NCBI GenBank assembly: GCA_035691285.1
Contig: DASSJI010000065.1
Location: forward strand, 1-24,629
DNA from: DATFEN01 sp035691285
GTDB taxonomy: Bacteria > Acidobacteriota > Vicinamibacteria > Fen-336
Reading direction: 5' to 3'
DNA: 24,629 nt
Shown: one piece after another, positions 6,666 through 13,229 of the stretch
Layout: the number at the start of each line of letters is the position of its first letter
How positions within the stretch are numbered: position 1 is the first letter of the stretch
Made by a program: the position numbers and the translations under genes
The notes under the pieces: model-generated
The model's database searches: none
What the model was told of the DNA's origin: nothing
The model's input: only the letters and a program-made list of their open reading frames with translations

Positions 6666-7052
6666 TTGCCCCGCCGCCCGCCGAACCGCAAGGACAAGCG
6701 TCGAACCAGCCGGATCGAGCCGTACCTGGCTCCGTGCCGCATCGTGGTGGGTCGGCGCCGGATCGCCGGATACGTGACGAACCTCAGCCCGCGGGGCGCC
6801 CGCGTGTATTGCGACGAGCGTCCGCCGCGCGTGGGCGAGCGAGTGGTCCTCGAGATCCGCTTCCGCGAGCGTTCCGCCCCCACGCGCATCCTCGCCGAGG
6901 CGCGCTGGATGAAGGCCGCCCTGGACCCCACCGAGGTGCACTCCTTCGGAGCGAGCTTCCGCGGCATCAGCGCTTCGCAACTGCGGGCGGTCGAGGAGGT
7001 CCTTCAGGAGTTCCGTCGGCGGGCCGCGGCGCTCCTGGGCGTGGCCAGATGA
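6666..7052 (+). CDS. PilZ-domain protein, probable c-di-GMP receptor
   Basis: This 128-residue single-domain protein has a TTG start at 6666, with GGTAGGA just upstream as ribosome binding site. Both c-di-GMP-binding motifs are present: RxxxR (Arg12 to Arg16 in KRRTSRIEPY) and NxSxxG (Asn39-Ser41-Gly44 in TNLSPRGARVY), in the correct order and spacing. These are followed by strands ending in HSFGASFRGIS, typical of the PilZ barrel, and a C-terminal amphipathic helix (SQLRAVEEVLQEFRRRAAALL) that could mediate dimerisation or partner contact. With the motifs intact it should bind c-di-GMP. It is co-transcribed with the HU/IHF gene 14 bases upstream, and its stop overlaps the next start as ATGA. 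No fused output domain exists, so it probably acts through a partner. Confidence 0.9.
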   Translation: MPRRPPNRKDKRRTSRIEPYLAPCRIVVGRRRIAGYVTNLSPRGARVYCDERPPRVGERVVLEIRFRERSAPTRILAEARWMKAALDPTEVHSFGASFRGISASQLRAVEEVLQEFRRRAAALLGVAR

Positions 7053-7441
7053 CTTCGCCCGTCGACGATCCAGGACGGCGGCGGCCGTGGAAGGAGGGGC
7101 CTGCGGCCGTCGAGGGCGGCTGGCTCTCCCTCTCGGACGACGAGCTGCTGTACCGCATCGAGTGCCTCGGCGAGGACCACGACCAGGACGAGTCGCTGCT
7201 CCAGGTCATCGACAGCGACCGCCACTTCTTCGTCCGGCAGGAGGCGGCCAAGAAGATCCGGGACGTGCACCTGCTGAAGGAGCACTCGGGCGACAGGCAC
7301 ATCGGCCAGATCCTCGTGCGCGGCATGACGCGGAACGAGGACGTGGACTACCTCCGGAAGCTGCTGGCCGAGAGCCGGCACCTGGAGGTCCGCAAGGCCG
7401 CCGAGGTGCAGCTCCGGCTGCTCACTCGCGATAGGGGCTGA
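7049..7441 (+). CDS. Small helical protein of unknown function, coupled to PilZ
   Basis: This 130-residue acidic, soluble protein starts at ATG 7049 inside the PilZ stop (ATGA), so translation is probably coupled. I do not recognise the family. The segment from about residue 45 looks like two or three HEAT-type helical pairs: HFFVRQEAAKKIRD, then HIGQILVRGMTRNEDVDYLR, then LLAESRHLEVRKAAEVQLRLL. The V-R-x-E/K-A-A pattern recurs as in HEAT/PBS-lyase repeats. The N-terminal 20 residues are Pro/Arg-rich and likely disordered. There is no membrane segment. Position suggests a scaffold or adaptor working with the PilZ receptor. Its last 20 bases overlap the convergent gene on the other strand. Confidence 0.75.
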   Translation: MTSPVDDPGRRRPWKEGPAAVEGGWLSLSDDELLYRIECLGEDHDQDESLLQVIDSDRHFFVRQEAAKKIRDVHLLKEHSGDRHIGQILVRGMTRNEDVDYLRKLLAESRHLEVRKAAEVQLRLLTRDRG

Positions 7442-8282
7442 GCGGCTTCTCCTCGACGGCGGGGCGCGGCCGCGGGTCCTCGGGCGCGGCGAAGTGGCGG
7501 CGGCCCACGCGGATGCGGAAGCCGATGAGCGCGCGGGTCTCCGTCAGTGGCTCGGCGATCAGCACGTCGTTCCGGTGGTCCAGGGCGAGGAAGACCTCGA
7601 TCATCCGGCCGTTGCGCCGGAAGCGCGCGCCGCCCTCGGCCTGGAAGTCGAGGAAGCCGCGCCGCTCGAAGGGCGCCTCGGGGTCGGCGCTGACGAGCCG
7701 GAACGCCGCCGCGCCGTAGACGCTGCCGAAGCGCCGTGTCACGAGGTCGGCGAGCGCCTGGCCGGTCAGCTCCCACTCATAGCCGATCAGCGAATGCTGC
7801 GTCGTGTGGCCGAAGCCGAACGCGACCCGCCCCGGCACCTTGAACTCGCTCGGGAACGGCGCCTCGAAGCGCACGCCGAGCAGGTTCCAGTCGACGGCTT
7901 CCGGCTTGTCTCGGTCCTGCGCGTGGCGCGAGACATGGTGCAGGAACAGGGTCAGCGCGCGGTCGCGGGAGAGCGCCCGGCGGGCGCCGAGCTCGAGGTG
8001 GTAGTTCGCCTGGTTGGCCTCGAACTCGCGGCGCTCGCTCCCGAGGATCGTCTCGACGTCGGCCGCGAGGAAGGCCGTGGTGCGGCCGAAGCGGGCGAGG
8101 CCGGCGTTGGCCCCGATCCAGCCTTCGTGGACGAGGTCCACCTCGCTGGGCAGGTAGCGGGCGGCCTGCAAGCGGACGCCGATCTCGGGCAGGAACTCCG
8201 AGTCGGCCGATGCCCTGGCCGCGGCGGCGCACGCCACCGCGGCCAGCGCGGCGCGCGCCAGGAGCCGGAGGACGCGCGTCAA
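7422..8282 (-). CDS. Exported protein of unknown family, probable outer-membrane beta-barrel
   Basis: These 286 residues start at TTG 8282, which overlaps the aminotransferase stop as TTGA. Other in-frame starts lie deep inside that gene. Residues 1-27 form a clear signal peptide (basic start, LLARAALAAVACAAAARASA, cut before DSEF). The mature protein is rich in alternating hydrophobic/polar strands with aromatic ends, such as FLPEIGVRLQAARYLP, YHLELGARRALS, ALTLFLHHVSRH, VAFGFGHTTQHSLIGYEWEL and ALIGFRIRVG. This fits a small outer-membrane barrel. A His-rich stretch (HHVSRHAQDRDKP) is a recognisable local feature. The tail is Pro/Arg-rich and does not end in the usual C-terminal Phe. I cannot assign a family. 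It is the last gene of the TauE-to-DegT unit and overlaps the convergent gene by 20 bases. Confidence 0.72.
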   Translation of the reverse strand: MTRVLRLLARAALAAVACAAAARASADSEFLPEIGVRLQAARYLPSEVDLVHEGWIGANAGLARFGRTTAFLAADVETILGSERREFEANQANYHLELGARRALSRDRALTLFLHHVSRHAQDRDKPEAVDWNLLGVRFEAPFPSEFKVPGRVAFGFGHTTQHSLIGYEWELTGQALADLVTRRFGSVYGAAAFRLVSADPEAPFERRGFLDFQAEGGARFRRNGRMIEVFLALDHRNDVLIAEPLTETRALIGFRIRVGRRHFAAPEDPRPRPAVEEKPLSPYRE

Positions 8283-9409
8283 GCGCGCGCCACGGGGCTC
8301 GCGCAGAAGGCGCGGATCTCGTCCGCCACGCGGGCGACCTGCTCCCCGGTGAGCTCGGGGAACAGCGGCACCTGCATCACCTCGCGGCACAGCCGCTCCG
8401 AGACTGGCAGGTCTCCGGGGCATCCCCCGAGCGCGGCGAGGGCGGGCTGGAGATGGATCGGCTTGGGGTAGTGCTGCGCCGTGGCGATGCCCCGGGCGCC
8501 GAGGTGGGCGCTGAGGCCCGCGCGGTCGGGAACGCGGATCGAGAACAGGTGCCAGGCCGAGGTGAAGCCCGGGCGCTCCCGGGGGAGCCTGACCGACTCC
8601 ACCCCGCCAAGGGCCGAAGCGTAGTCCTGCGCGCGCTCGCGCCGGGCGCGGTTCCAGTCGTCGAGGTGGCGCAGCTTGACGCGGAGCACGGCGGCCTGGA
8701 GCGCATCCAGGCGGCTGTTGGTCCCGGCGACCACGTTGTCGTACTTGCTCTGGCCGCCGCCGTGGTTCGCGATCTGGCGCACCCGGGCGGCGAGCTCGCC
8801 GTCGTCGGTGACGACCACCCCGGCGTCGCCATAGGCTCCCAGGTTCTTGCCCGGGTAGAAGCTGAAGCAGCCCGCCGCGCCGAAGCTGCCGACGCGCCGC
8901 TCGCCGATCCGCGCGCCGTGGGCCTGGGCCGCGTCCTCGACGACCGGGATCCCGCTACGTCGCGCGACCGCGAGGATCGGTTCCATGTCGGCGGGGTGGC
9001 CGTAGAGGTGGACCGGCAGGATGGCCTTGGTCCTGGGCGTGATCGCTCGTTCGAGCAGCGTCGGCTCGAGGGTGAAGCTCGCCTCGTCGACGTCCACGAA
9101 CACCGGGCGGGCGCCGTTCAGCAGGATCGCCTCGCCGGTGGCGATGAACGTGTTCGCCACGGTGACGACGTCGTCGCCGGGCCCCACGCCCAGCGCGCGC
9201 AGGGCGAGCGTGAGGGCGTCGGTGCCGTTGGCCACGCCCACGGCGTGGCGCACCCCGCAGTGGGCGGCGAACTCCTCCTCGAAGGCGCGGCAGTCGGGGC
9301 CGCCCACGAACTGACCGCTCTCGACCACGCGACGGATGGCGGGGTCGATCTCGGCCTTCAAGGCGCGGTACTGCGCCCGAAGGTCCAGCATGGGGATTTC
9401 CGGAGTCAC
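8279..9409 (-). CDS. DegT/DnrJ/EryC1/StrS-family sugar aminotransferase
   Basis: This 376-residue PLP enzyme transfers an amino group, usually from glutamate, onto a nucleotide-linked keto-sugar. Landmarks are IPMLDLRAQY at the start, VGVANGTDALTLAL (phosphate-binding turn), PVHLYGHPADM, Asp159 and Gln162 in VVEDAAQAHGA, Schiff-base Lys188 in FSFYPGKNLGAYGDAG, and the NSRLDALQAAVLRVKL and TAQHYPKPIHLQP segments. The sequence is closest in style to the VioA/FdtB/EryC1 group. A GTG at 9409 is taken as start because IP(M/F)LDLxAQ is normally preceded by a few residues; ATG 9391, with GGAAA ahead of it, is a real alternative. It lies 17 bases after the HAD gene and its stop overlaps the next start (TTGA). 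It may feed amino-sugars to surface polysaccharide, but no glycosyltransferases are nearby. Confidence 0.92.
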   Translation of the reverse strand: MTPEIPMLDLRAQYRALKAEIDPAIRRVVESGQFVGGPDCRAFEEEFAAHCGVRHAVGVANGTDALTLALRALGVGPGDDVVTVANTFIATGEAILLNGARPVFVDVDEASFTLEPTLLERAITPRTKAILPVHLYGHPADMEPILAVARRSGIPVVEDAAQAHGARIGERRVGSFGAAGCFSFYPGKNLGAYGDAGVVVTDDGELAARVRQIANHGGGQSKYDNVVAGTNSRLDALQAAVLRVKLRHLDDWNRARRERAQDYASALGGVESVRLPRERPGFTSAWHLFSIRVPDRAGLSAHLGARGIATAQHYPKPIHLQPALAALGGCPGDLPVSERLCREVMQVPLFPELTGEQVARVADEIRAFCASPVARA

Positions 9410-9426
9410 AAGCCGCGGAGTTTACC

Positions 9427-10068
9427 TCAGCCCACGAGAGCGCGTATCGCCGCGCCGAGGCTCTCCGAGAGCAGGTCGGGCCGCGCCGCCGCCAGCGCCT
9501 TGCCGTTCGGGAAGCCTCCCGGGATCCCGATGGAGAAGACCGAGGCGGCCCGAGCCATCGTCACGTCCTCGGGGCTGTCCCCCACGTAGACGGCGTCGGC
9601 CGGCCCGACGCCGAGGCGATCGAGGGCGACGAGCAACGGCTCCGGGTCGGGCTTGCGCCGCTCGGTATCGCCCCCGCAGACCACGACCTCGAAGAAGCCG
9701 CGGACCATCAGCCGCTCGAGGTCCTGCTCGACCCGCGAGCGCGTCCCGCTCGTGACGAGGCCTTGGAGCAGGCCGCGCTCCTGCAAGCGGGCGAGGCCCT
9801 CGGCGCTGCCGGGCAGGAGCCGGCTGCGCTCCCGGGCGTAGAGCTCGAGCCAGCGCCGGTCCGCGTCCGCCCAGCGCTCCCGCGCCAGGCCCATGGCCTC
9901 GAAGGTGCGGTACCAGTCGGGCGAGTAGGTGCGCTCGAACTCGGCTCGCCCGAACCCGATGCCGTAGCTCCCGAACAGGGTGGCGTAGACGCGGAAGCTG
10001 ATCTCGGCGGTGTCGGCCAGCGTGCCGTCCCAGTCGAACAGGACGGCGCGCAGGCGGCCGGGCTTCAA
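9427..10068 (-). CDS. HAD-superfamily phosphatase (phosphoglycolate-phosphatase-like)
   Basis: The 213 residues start at TTG 10068, inside the stop of the DUF1634 gene (TTGA). All four HAD motifs are visible: DWDGT with nucleophile Asp12 and acid/base Asp14, LVTSGT (motif II Thr/Ser), the Lys of RRKPDPEP (motif III) and VYVGDSPEDV (motif IV acidic pair). The helical cap between motifs I and II (about residues 20-85) makes it a subclass I enzyme like Gph, beta-phosphoglucomutase or PpaX. The substrate is a small phosphate ester but cannot be fixed from sequence. Placed just before a nucleotide-sugar aminotransferase, a sugar-phosphate phosphatase role is possible, though the operon mixture gives only weak guidance. 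Confidence 0.88.
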   Translation of the reverse strand: MKPGRLRAVLFDWDGTLADTAEISFRVYATLFGSYGIGFGRAEFERTYSPDWYRTFEAMGLARERWADADRRWLELYARERSRLLPGSAEGLARLQERGLLQGLVTSGTRSRVEQDLERLMVRGFFEVVVCGGDTERRKPDPEPLLVALDRLGVGPADAVYVGDSPEDVTMARAASVFSIGIPGGFPNGKALAAARPDLLSESLGAAIRALVG

Positions 10069-10337
10069 GGCAGCTTTGCGCCCGCCAGCATGGAGGCGCC
10101 GAGCACGCCGAGGATGAGGAGCGAGAGCCCTCCGAAGAGCCAGTCGCGCTCGTGGAGGAGGCCCACGGTGAGGACGACCACTCGGGCCACGGGCGTCAGC
10201 AGGAGCAGCAGGATGCCCCACTGTAGCGGCGCCGCCGAACCGGACGCCAGGCCGGCGAGCAGAAGGCCCGCGCTCGACACCAGGCCCGACATGAGCACGA
10301 TCTCGATGGTGCGCGCCAGGTCGCCGGGCGCCTTCAA
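10065..10337 (-). CDS. DUF1634-family small membrane protein
   Basis: This is a 90-residue protein with three predicted membrane helices: IEIVLMSGLVSSAGLLLAGL, LQWGILLLLLTPVARVVVL and WLFGGLSLLILGVLGASML. Length, helix pattern and the TPVARV segment agree with DUF1634, a family commonly encoded directly after TauE/SafE permeases, as here. It starts with TTG at 10337, overlapping the permease stop (TTGA), and its own stop overlaps the TTG of the next gene in the same way. It is probably an accessory subunit of the permease in the inner membrane. No biochemical role is established for the family. Confidence 0.85.
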   Translation of the reverse strand: MKAPGDLARTIEIVLMSGLVSSAGLLLAGLASGSAAPLQWGILLLLLTPVARVVVLTVGLLHERDWLFGGLSLLILGVLGASMLAGAKLP

Positions 10338-11158
10338 AGGCCCTCCAGCCCCATGCGCACGCCCACGGCGAGCAGGACGACCGCCATGAGGATCTTCAGG
10401 GAGCGCGCCTGGAACCGCTCCGACAGGCGTGCGCCGAGCAGGCCCGCGGGCAGCGCGCCCAGGGCGACGGCGGCGCTCACGGCCGGCGAGATGTCGCCGC
10501 GCTGCAGATAGATGAAGGCCGAGGCAGCGGCCGTCACGCCGATCATGAAGGCGCTCGTGGCGGCGGCGACGCGGATCGGGATGCCGCAGAAGGTGTTCAG
10601 CGCGGGCACCTTGACGATCCCGCCGCCGACGCCGAGCAGCCCCGAGATGGCGCCCGCGGCCAGCGAGGCGCCCAGCCCGAGCGGCAGTCGCTTCACGTGG
10701 TAGACGTACGTGCGTTCACCTTCTTGAAGTCGCCCGCCGAGCAGGCCGGGCTCGGCGTCGCTGTCGGCGATGACATTCCGACGTCCCGAGCGCAGGGCGA
10801 CCAGCAGGCCCATGGCGAGCAGCGTCGAGCCGAACACGAGGAAGAGCTGGCGCTGGCTCAGGAGGCTCGCGAGCACGCCGCCGCCCAGGCCCCCGAGGCT
10901 CGTCGCCACCTCCAGGACGAGGCCGAGACGCATGTTCACGAGGCCCCGGTTCAGGTTGACGGTGGCCGACGCGGACGCCGTGGCGATGACCGACACCAGG
11001 CTGGCCCCGATGGCCGTCCGGATGGGCAGGTGGAGGGCCAGAGCGAGGAGCGGGACGAGGAACACGCCGCCGCCGAGGCCCAGGAGGGCGCCCACGAATC
11101 CGGTCGCAGCGCCCGACGCGACGAGCAGGAACGTCTCGGGCTCCGCCACGGCACGCAT
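10334..11158 (-). CDS. TauE/SafE-family sulfite/organosulfonate exporter-like permease
   Basis: The 274-residue polytopic permease starts at ATG 11158. The frame extends upstream to 11362, but that part lies in the divergent spacer and has no hydrophobic or family character. The family's internal duplication is plain: ATGFVGALLGLGGGVFLVPL near residue 15 and AGAISGLLGVGGGIVKVPAL about 140 residues later, each starting a half of about four membrane helices. A hydrophilic loop around residues 110-135 separates the halves. Relatives move sulfite, sulfoacetate, taurine-derived or other small anions across the inner membrane, and the substrate here is unknown. It heads a five-gene minus-strand unit. 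A 10-base-period TGACAA repeat lies just upstream. Confidence 0.92.
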   Translation of the reverse strand: MRAVAEPETFLLVASGAATGFVGALLGLGGGVFLVPLLALALHLPIRTAIGASLVSVIATASASATVNLNRGLVNMRLGLVLEVATSLGGLGGGVLASLLSQRQLFLVFGSTLLAMGLLVALRSGRRNVIADSDAEPGLLGGRLQEGERTYVYHVKRLPLGLGASLAAGAISGLLGVGGGIVKVPALNTFCGIPIRVAAATSAFMIGVTAAASAFIYLQRGDISPAVSAAVALGALPAGLLGARLSERFQARSLKILMAVVLLAVGVRMGLEGL

Positions 11159-11171
11159 CCTATCCGAACGC

Positions 11172-11187
11172 TGACAACCTTTGACAA
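11172..11187. repeat. TGACAA direct repeat with 10-base period upstream of the permease gene
   Basis: TGACAA occurs at 11172-11177 and again at 11182-11187, one helical turn apart, 14-29 bases ahead of the permease ATG. Read on the minus strand these are two TTGTCA boxes. No convincing -10 is placed to make either a -35 element, so an operator half-site pair is the more natural reading, unproven. Confidence 0.35.
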
Positions 11188-11353
11188 GTCCAGGCGGAAC
11201 AACGAGTCGCGAAGGGCGTAACTCCCGTCGAGCATCGGAGGAGAGCGTGGGATCCAGACGGGGTGACGGCGCGCGGGAGCGGCTCCAATGCCCCCAGAGC
11301 CCCTCCGTCGGCGCGGCCGTCGTGTCGGCTCCCGCGCTCCTCTCCGAGCCACC

Positions 11354-11362
11354 TGCTATCAT
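11354..11362 (+). promoter_or_regulatory. Candidate extended -10 of the hydrolase-AhpD-thioesterase unit
   Basis: TGCTATCAT at 11354-11362 is an extended -10 (TGn plus TATCAT) about 30 bases before the TTG start at 11392. The expected start is near 11369. The -35 region is GC-rich without a good hexamer, which an extended -10 can tolerate. Confidence 0.4.
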
Positions 11363-11391
11363 CGCCCCGTGACCGGAACGGGGAACGCCGT

Positions 11392-12402
11392 TTGAGGCGA
11401 TGGCTCAAGGGCCTCGCCGTTACGCTCCTGGCCGCAGTCGCCTTCCTCTTCTTCGGCGTCCTTCCCTGGTTCCTCGCCGGCCTCTTCACGGCACGCACGT
11501 TCCAGATGCCGGACAAGGAGAACGAGGGCGTGACGCCCGCGTCGCTCGGCCTGGGGTTCGAGGACGTGTCGTTCCAGTCCCGGGACGGCGTCCCGCTGTC
11601 AGGCTGGTGGGTGCCCGCGGATGGCGCCAGGGGCACGGTCGTGCTGGTGCACGGCCTCAACCGCTCGCGCGCCGAGATGGTGCGCAAGGCGCCGTTCATC
11701 GCACGGGCTGGATGGAACGCGCTGCCCTTCGACCTTCGGCGCCACGGGAAGAGCGGCGGTGAGCGGCGCAGCCTCGGGGCCGGCGAGCGCCTCGACGTCC
11801 TGGGCGCGTTCGACTACGCGAAGTCGCGGGACCGGAGCCCGGTCGTCGTCTGGGGCATCTCCTTCGGCGGCGCGGCCAGCGTGCTGGCGGCAGCCGAGGA
11901 GCCGGGCATCGCGGGCATCGTCTGCGACAGCAGCTACCGCAGCCTCCGGGACACGGCGAGCCACCATCTCGCCCTGTTCCGGCAGTTCGCGTCCCGCCGC
12001 TCGTCCTCGGGCGAGCGACCGCCGGTGACGATCCGGATGCTGCGGGCGGCGCTGCCGTGGGTGCCGCTCTGGCCCACGGCCGACCTGACCTTGTTCTGGA
12101 TGGGCCGACGCGGCGGCTTCGACCCCGACGCCCTCGACATCGCGAAGGCGGCGGAGCGGCTGCGCGGCCGGCCGGCCCTGTTCGTGGCCGGGTCCGGCGA
12201 CGAGCGCATGCCGGCGGACATCGCCCAGGACCTCGCCCGGGCGGCGGGGGAGAAGGCTTCCGTGCTGGTCGTCGACAGCGAGCGGCACGGTCATGCGTAT
12301 CAGGACGGGACCGACGCGTACGAGCGGGCCGTGACGGACCTGCTCGACGCGGTCGCACCCGCCGGGGCTCTCGCCCCCAAGGACGAAGGAGCGAAGCCGT
12401 GA
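11392..12402 (+). CDS. Membrane-anchored alpha/beta hydrolase
   Basis: The 336-residue protein starts at TTG 11392, the only in-frame start that gives a normal basic n-region (LRRWLK). The next 25 residues are one membrane helix (GLAVTLLAAVAFLFFGVLPW), so the enzyme is anchored with its domain probably in the periplasm. The fold signature is VVLVHGLNRSR (oxyanion loop, about 83-93), DLRRHGKSGG (114-123), nucleophile Ser157 in WGISFGG, Asp in GSGDERMP and His in SERHGHAY near the C-terminus. The layout is that of the YqkD/FrsA-like serine hydrolases of DUF-type esterases. The substrate is unknown. It overlaps the next gene by four bases (GTGA), so the two are translationally coupled. The divergent permease lies 233 bases to the left. 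Confidence 0.87.
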   Translation: MRRWLKGLAVTLLAAVAFLFFGVLPWFLAGLFTARTFQMPDKENEGVTPASLGLGFEDVSFQSRDGVPLSGWWVPADGARGTVVLVHGLNRSRAEMVRKAPFIARAGWNALPFDLRRHGKSGGERRSLGAGERLDVLGAFDYAKSRDRSPVVVWGISFGGAASVLAAAEEPGIAGIVCDSSYRSLRDTASHHLALFRQFASRRSSSGERPPVTIRMLRAALPWVPLWPTADLTLFWMGRRGGFDPDALDIAKAAERLRGRPALFVAGSGDERMPADIAQDLARAAGEKASVLVVDSERHGHAYQDGTDAYERAVTDLLDAVAPAGALAPKDEGAKP

Positions 12403-12764
12403 CCGAGGAACAGAAGAAGCACCACGTCCCCTTCCCCGAGGAGGACAACGGCGCCCCGAAGCCGCAGTCCAACTCGTACACGATGGTGGACCCGCGCTTC
12501 CGCGAGATCTACTTCCAGTTCTACAAGGAGACCTACAAGCCCTCGGTCCTGGACCGGAAGACGAAGGAGCTGATCGCCATCGCCGCGAGCCTGGCGGCGA
12601 AGTGCCAGGGCTGCCTCGAGGGCCACATCAAGAAGGCCCTCAAGTTCGGCGCGACGCGCGAGGAAGTGTCCGAGGCGATCGCCATCGCGATCGGCGTGAA
12701 CGCTGCCGCGATCGTCGACCTCACGGACATCGCCGCCGACAACCTGGACCTGAAGCTGTACTGA
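12399..12764 (+). CDS. Carboxymuconolactone decarboxylase / AhpD-like protein
   Basis: This 121-residue protein starts at GTG 12399, which overlaps the hydrolase stop, behind an AAGGAG ribosome binding site at 12386-12391. The CMD domain is complete: Glu57 in KTKELIAIA, the redox pair Cys69/Cys72 and His76 in AAKCQGCLEGHIKKAL, then FGATREEVSEAIAIAIGVNA. The E...CxxC...H set is that of AhpD-type peroxidatic/disulfide reductants rather than of true carboxymuconolactone decarboxylase, which lacks it. It probably works as a small oligomeric thiol oxidoreductase in the cytoplasm. The N-terminal 25 residues are acidic and unstructured-looking. The hotdog thioesterase gene starts two bases after its stop. 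Confidence 0.92.
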   Translation: MTEEQKKHHVPFPEEDNGAPKPQSNSYTMVDPRFREIYFQFYKETYKPSVLDRKTKELIAIAASLAAKCQGCLEGHIKKALKFGATREEVSEAIAIAIGVNAAAIVDLTDIAADNLDLKLY

Positions 12765-12766
12765 CG

Positions 12767-13225
12767 ATGCAGAGCCTCCAGGAGCGCTACGCCCCGGAGG
12801 GCCTTTGCTTCGGCTGCGGACCCGCGAACGAAAAGGGGCTGCGGATCCGGAGCTTCCTCGAGGGCGACAGCGTGGTGGCGCGCTTCCGGGCCGAGGCGCA
12901 CCACGCCGCCTTCGAGGGCGTCCTCTGCGGAGGGATCATCGGCACCCTGCTGGACTGCCACTGCAACTGGACCGCGGCCTACGAGCTGATGAGGGCGGCC
13001 GGCGACAGCGCCATCCCTCCGACGGTCACGGCGGACTACTCGATCACGCTGAAGCGCCCGACGCCCGTGGAGGCCGAGCTCCTGCTGCGCGCCCGGCCTG
13101 TCTCCCTGGAGGGCCGGCGCTGCGTCGTCGAGGGCACCCTCGAGGCGGCGGGGAAGGTCTGCGCCACCTGCCGCGGCACCTTCGTGGCGGTCGAGCCCGG
13201 CCACCCGGCGTACGGCCGCTGGTAG
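12767..13225 (+). CDS. Hotdog-fold thioesterase (PaaI-like family)
   Basis: The 152-residue protein starts at ATG 12767, two bases after the AhpD-like stop. It opens with GLCFGCGPANEKGLRIRS, the CxxCG(P)xNxxGL motif of one PaaI-like subgroup, followed by HHAAFEGVLCGGIIGTLLDC, the helix-capping region of the hotdog fold. The usual HGG reads CGG here, with Asp in LLDCH as the probable catalytic acid. Later, TVTADYSITLKRPTPVEAEL and GTLEAAGKVCATCRGTFVAV are the core strands. The protein should hydrolyse an acyl- or aryl-CoA thioester. Six Cys in a protein of this size, several near the predicted active site, are unusual. It is convergent with the amidohydrolase gene, only four bases away. Confidence 0.86.
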   Translation: MQSLQERYAPEGLCFGCGPANEKGLRIRSFLEGDSVVARFRAEAHHAAFEGVLCGGIIGTLLDCHCNWTAAYELMRAAGDSAIPPTVTADYSITLKRPTPVEAELLLRARPVSLEGRRCVVEGTLEAAGKVCATCRGTFVAVEPGHPAYGRW

Positions 13226-13229
13226 GCCC

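Noticed and set aside
11159..11362. N-terminal extension of the TauE/SafE permease to an upstream start
   Set aside because: The extension is hydrophilic low-complexity sequence in the divergent spacer, while the family's first membrane helix begins shortly after ATG 11158.
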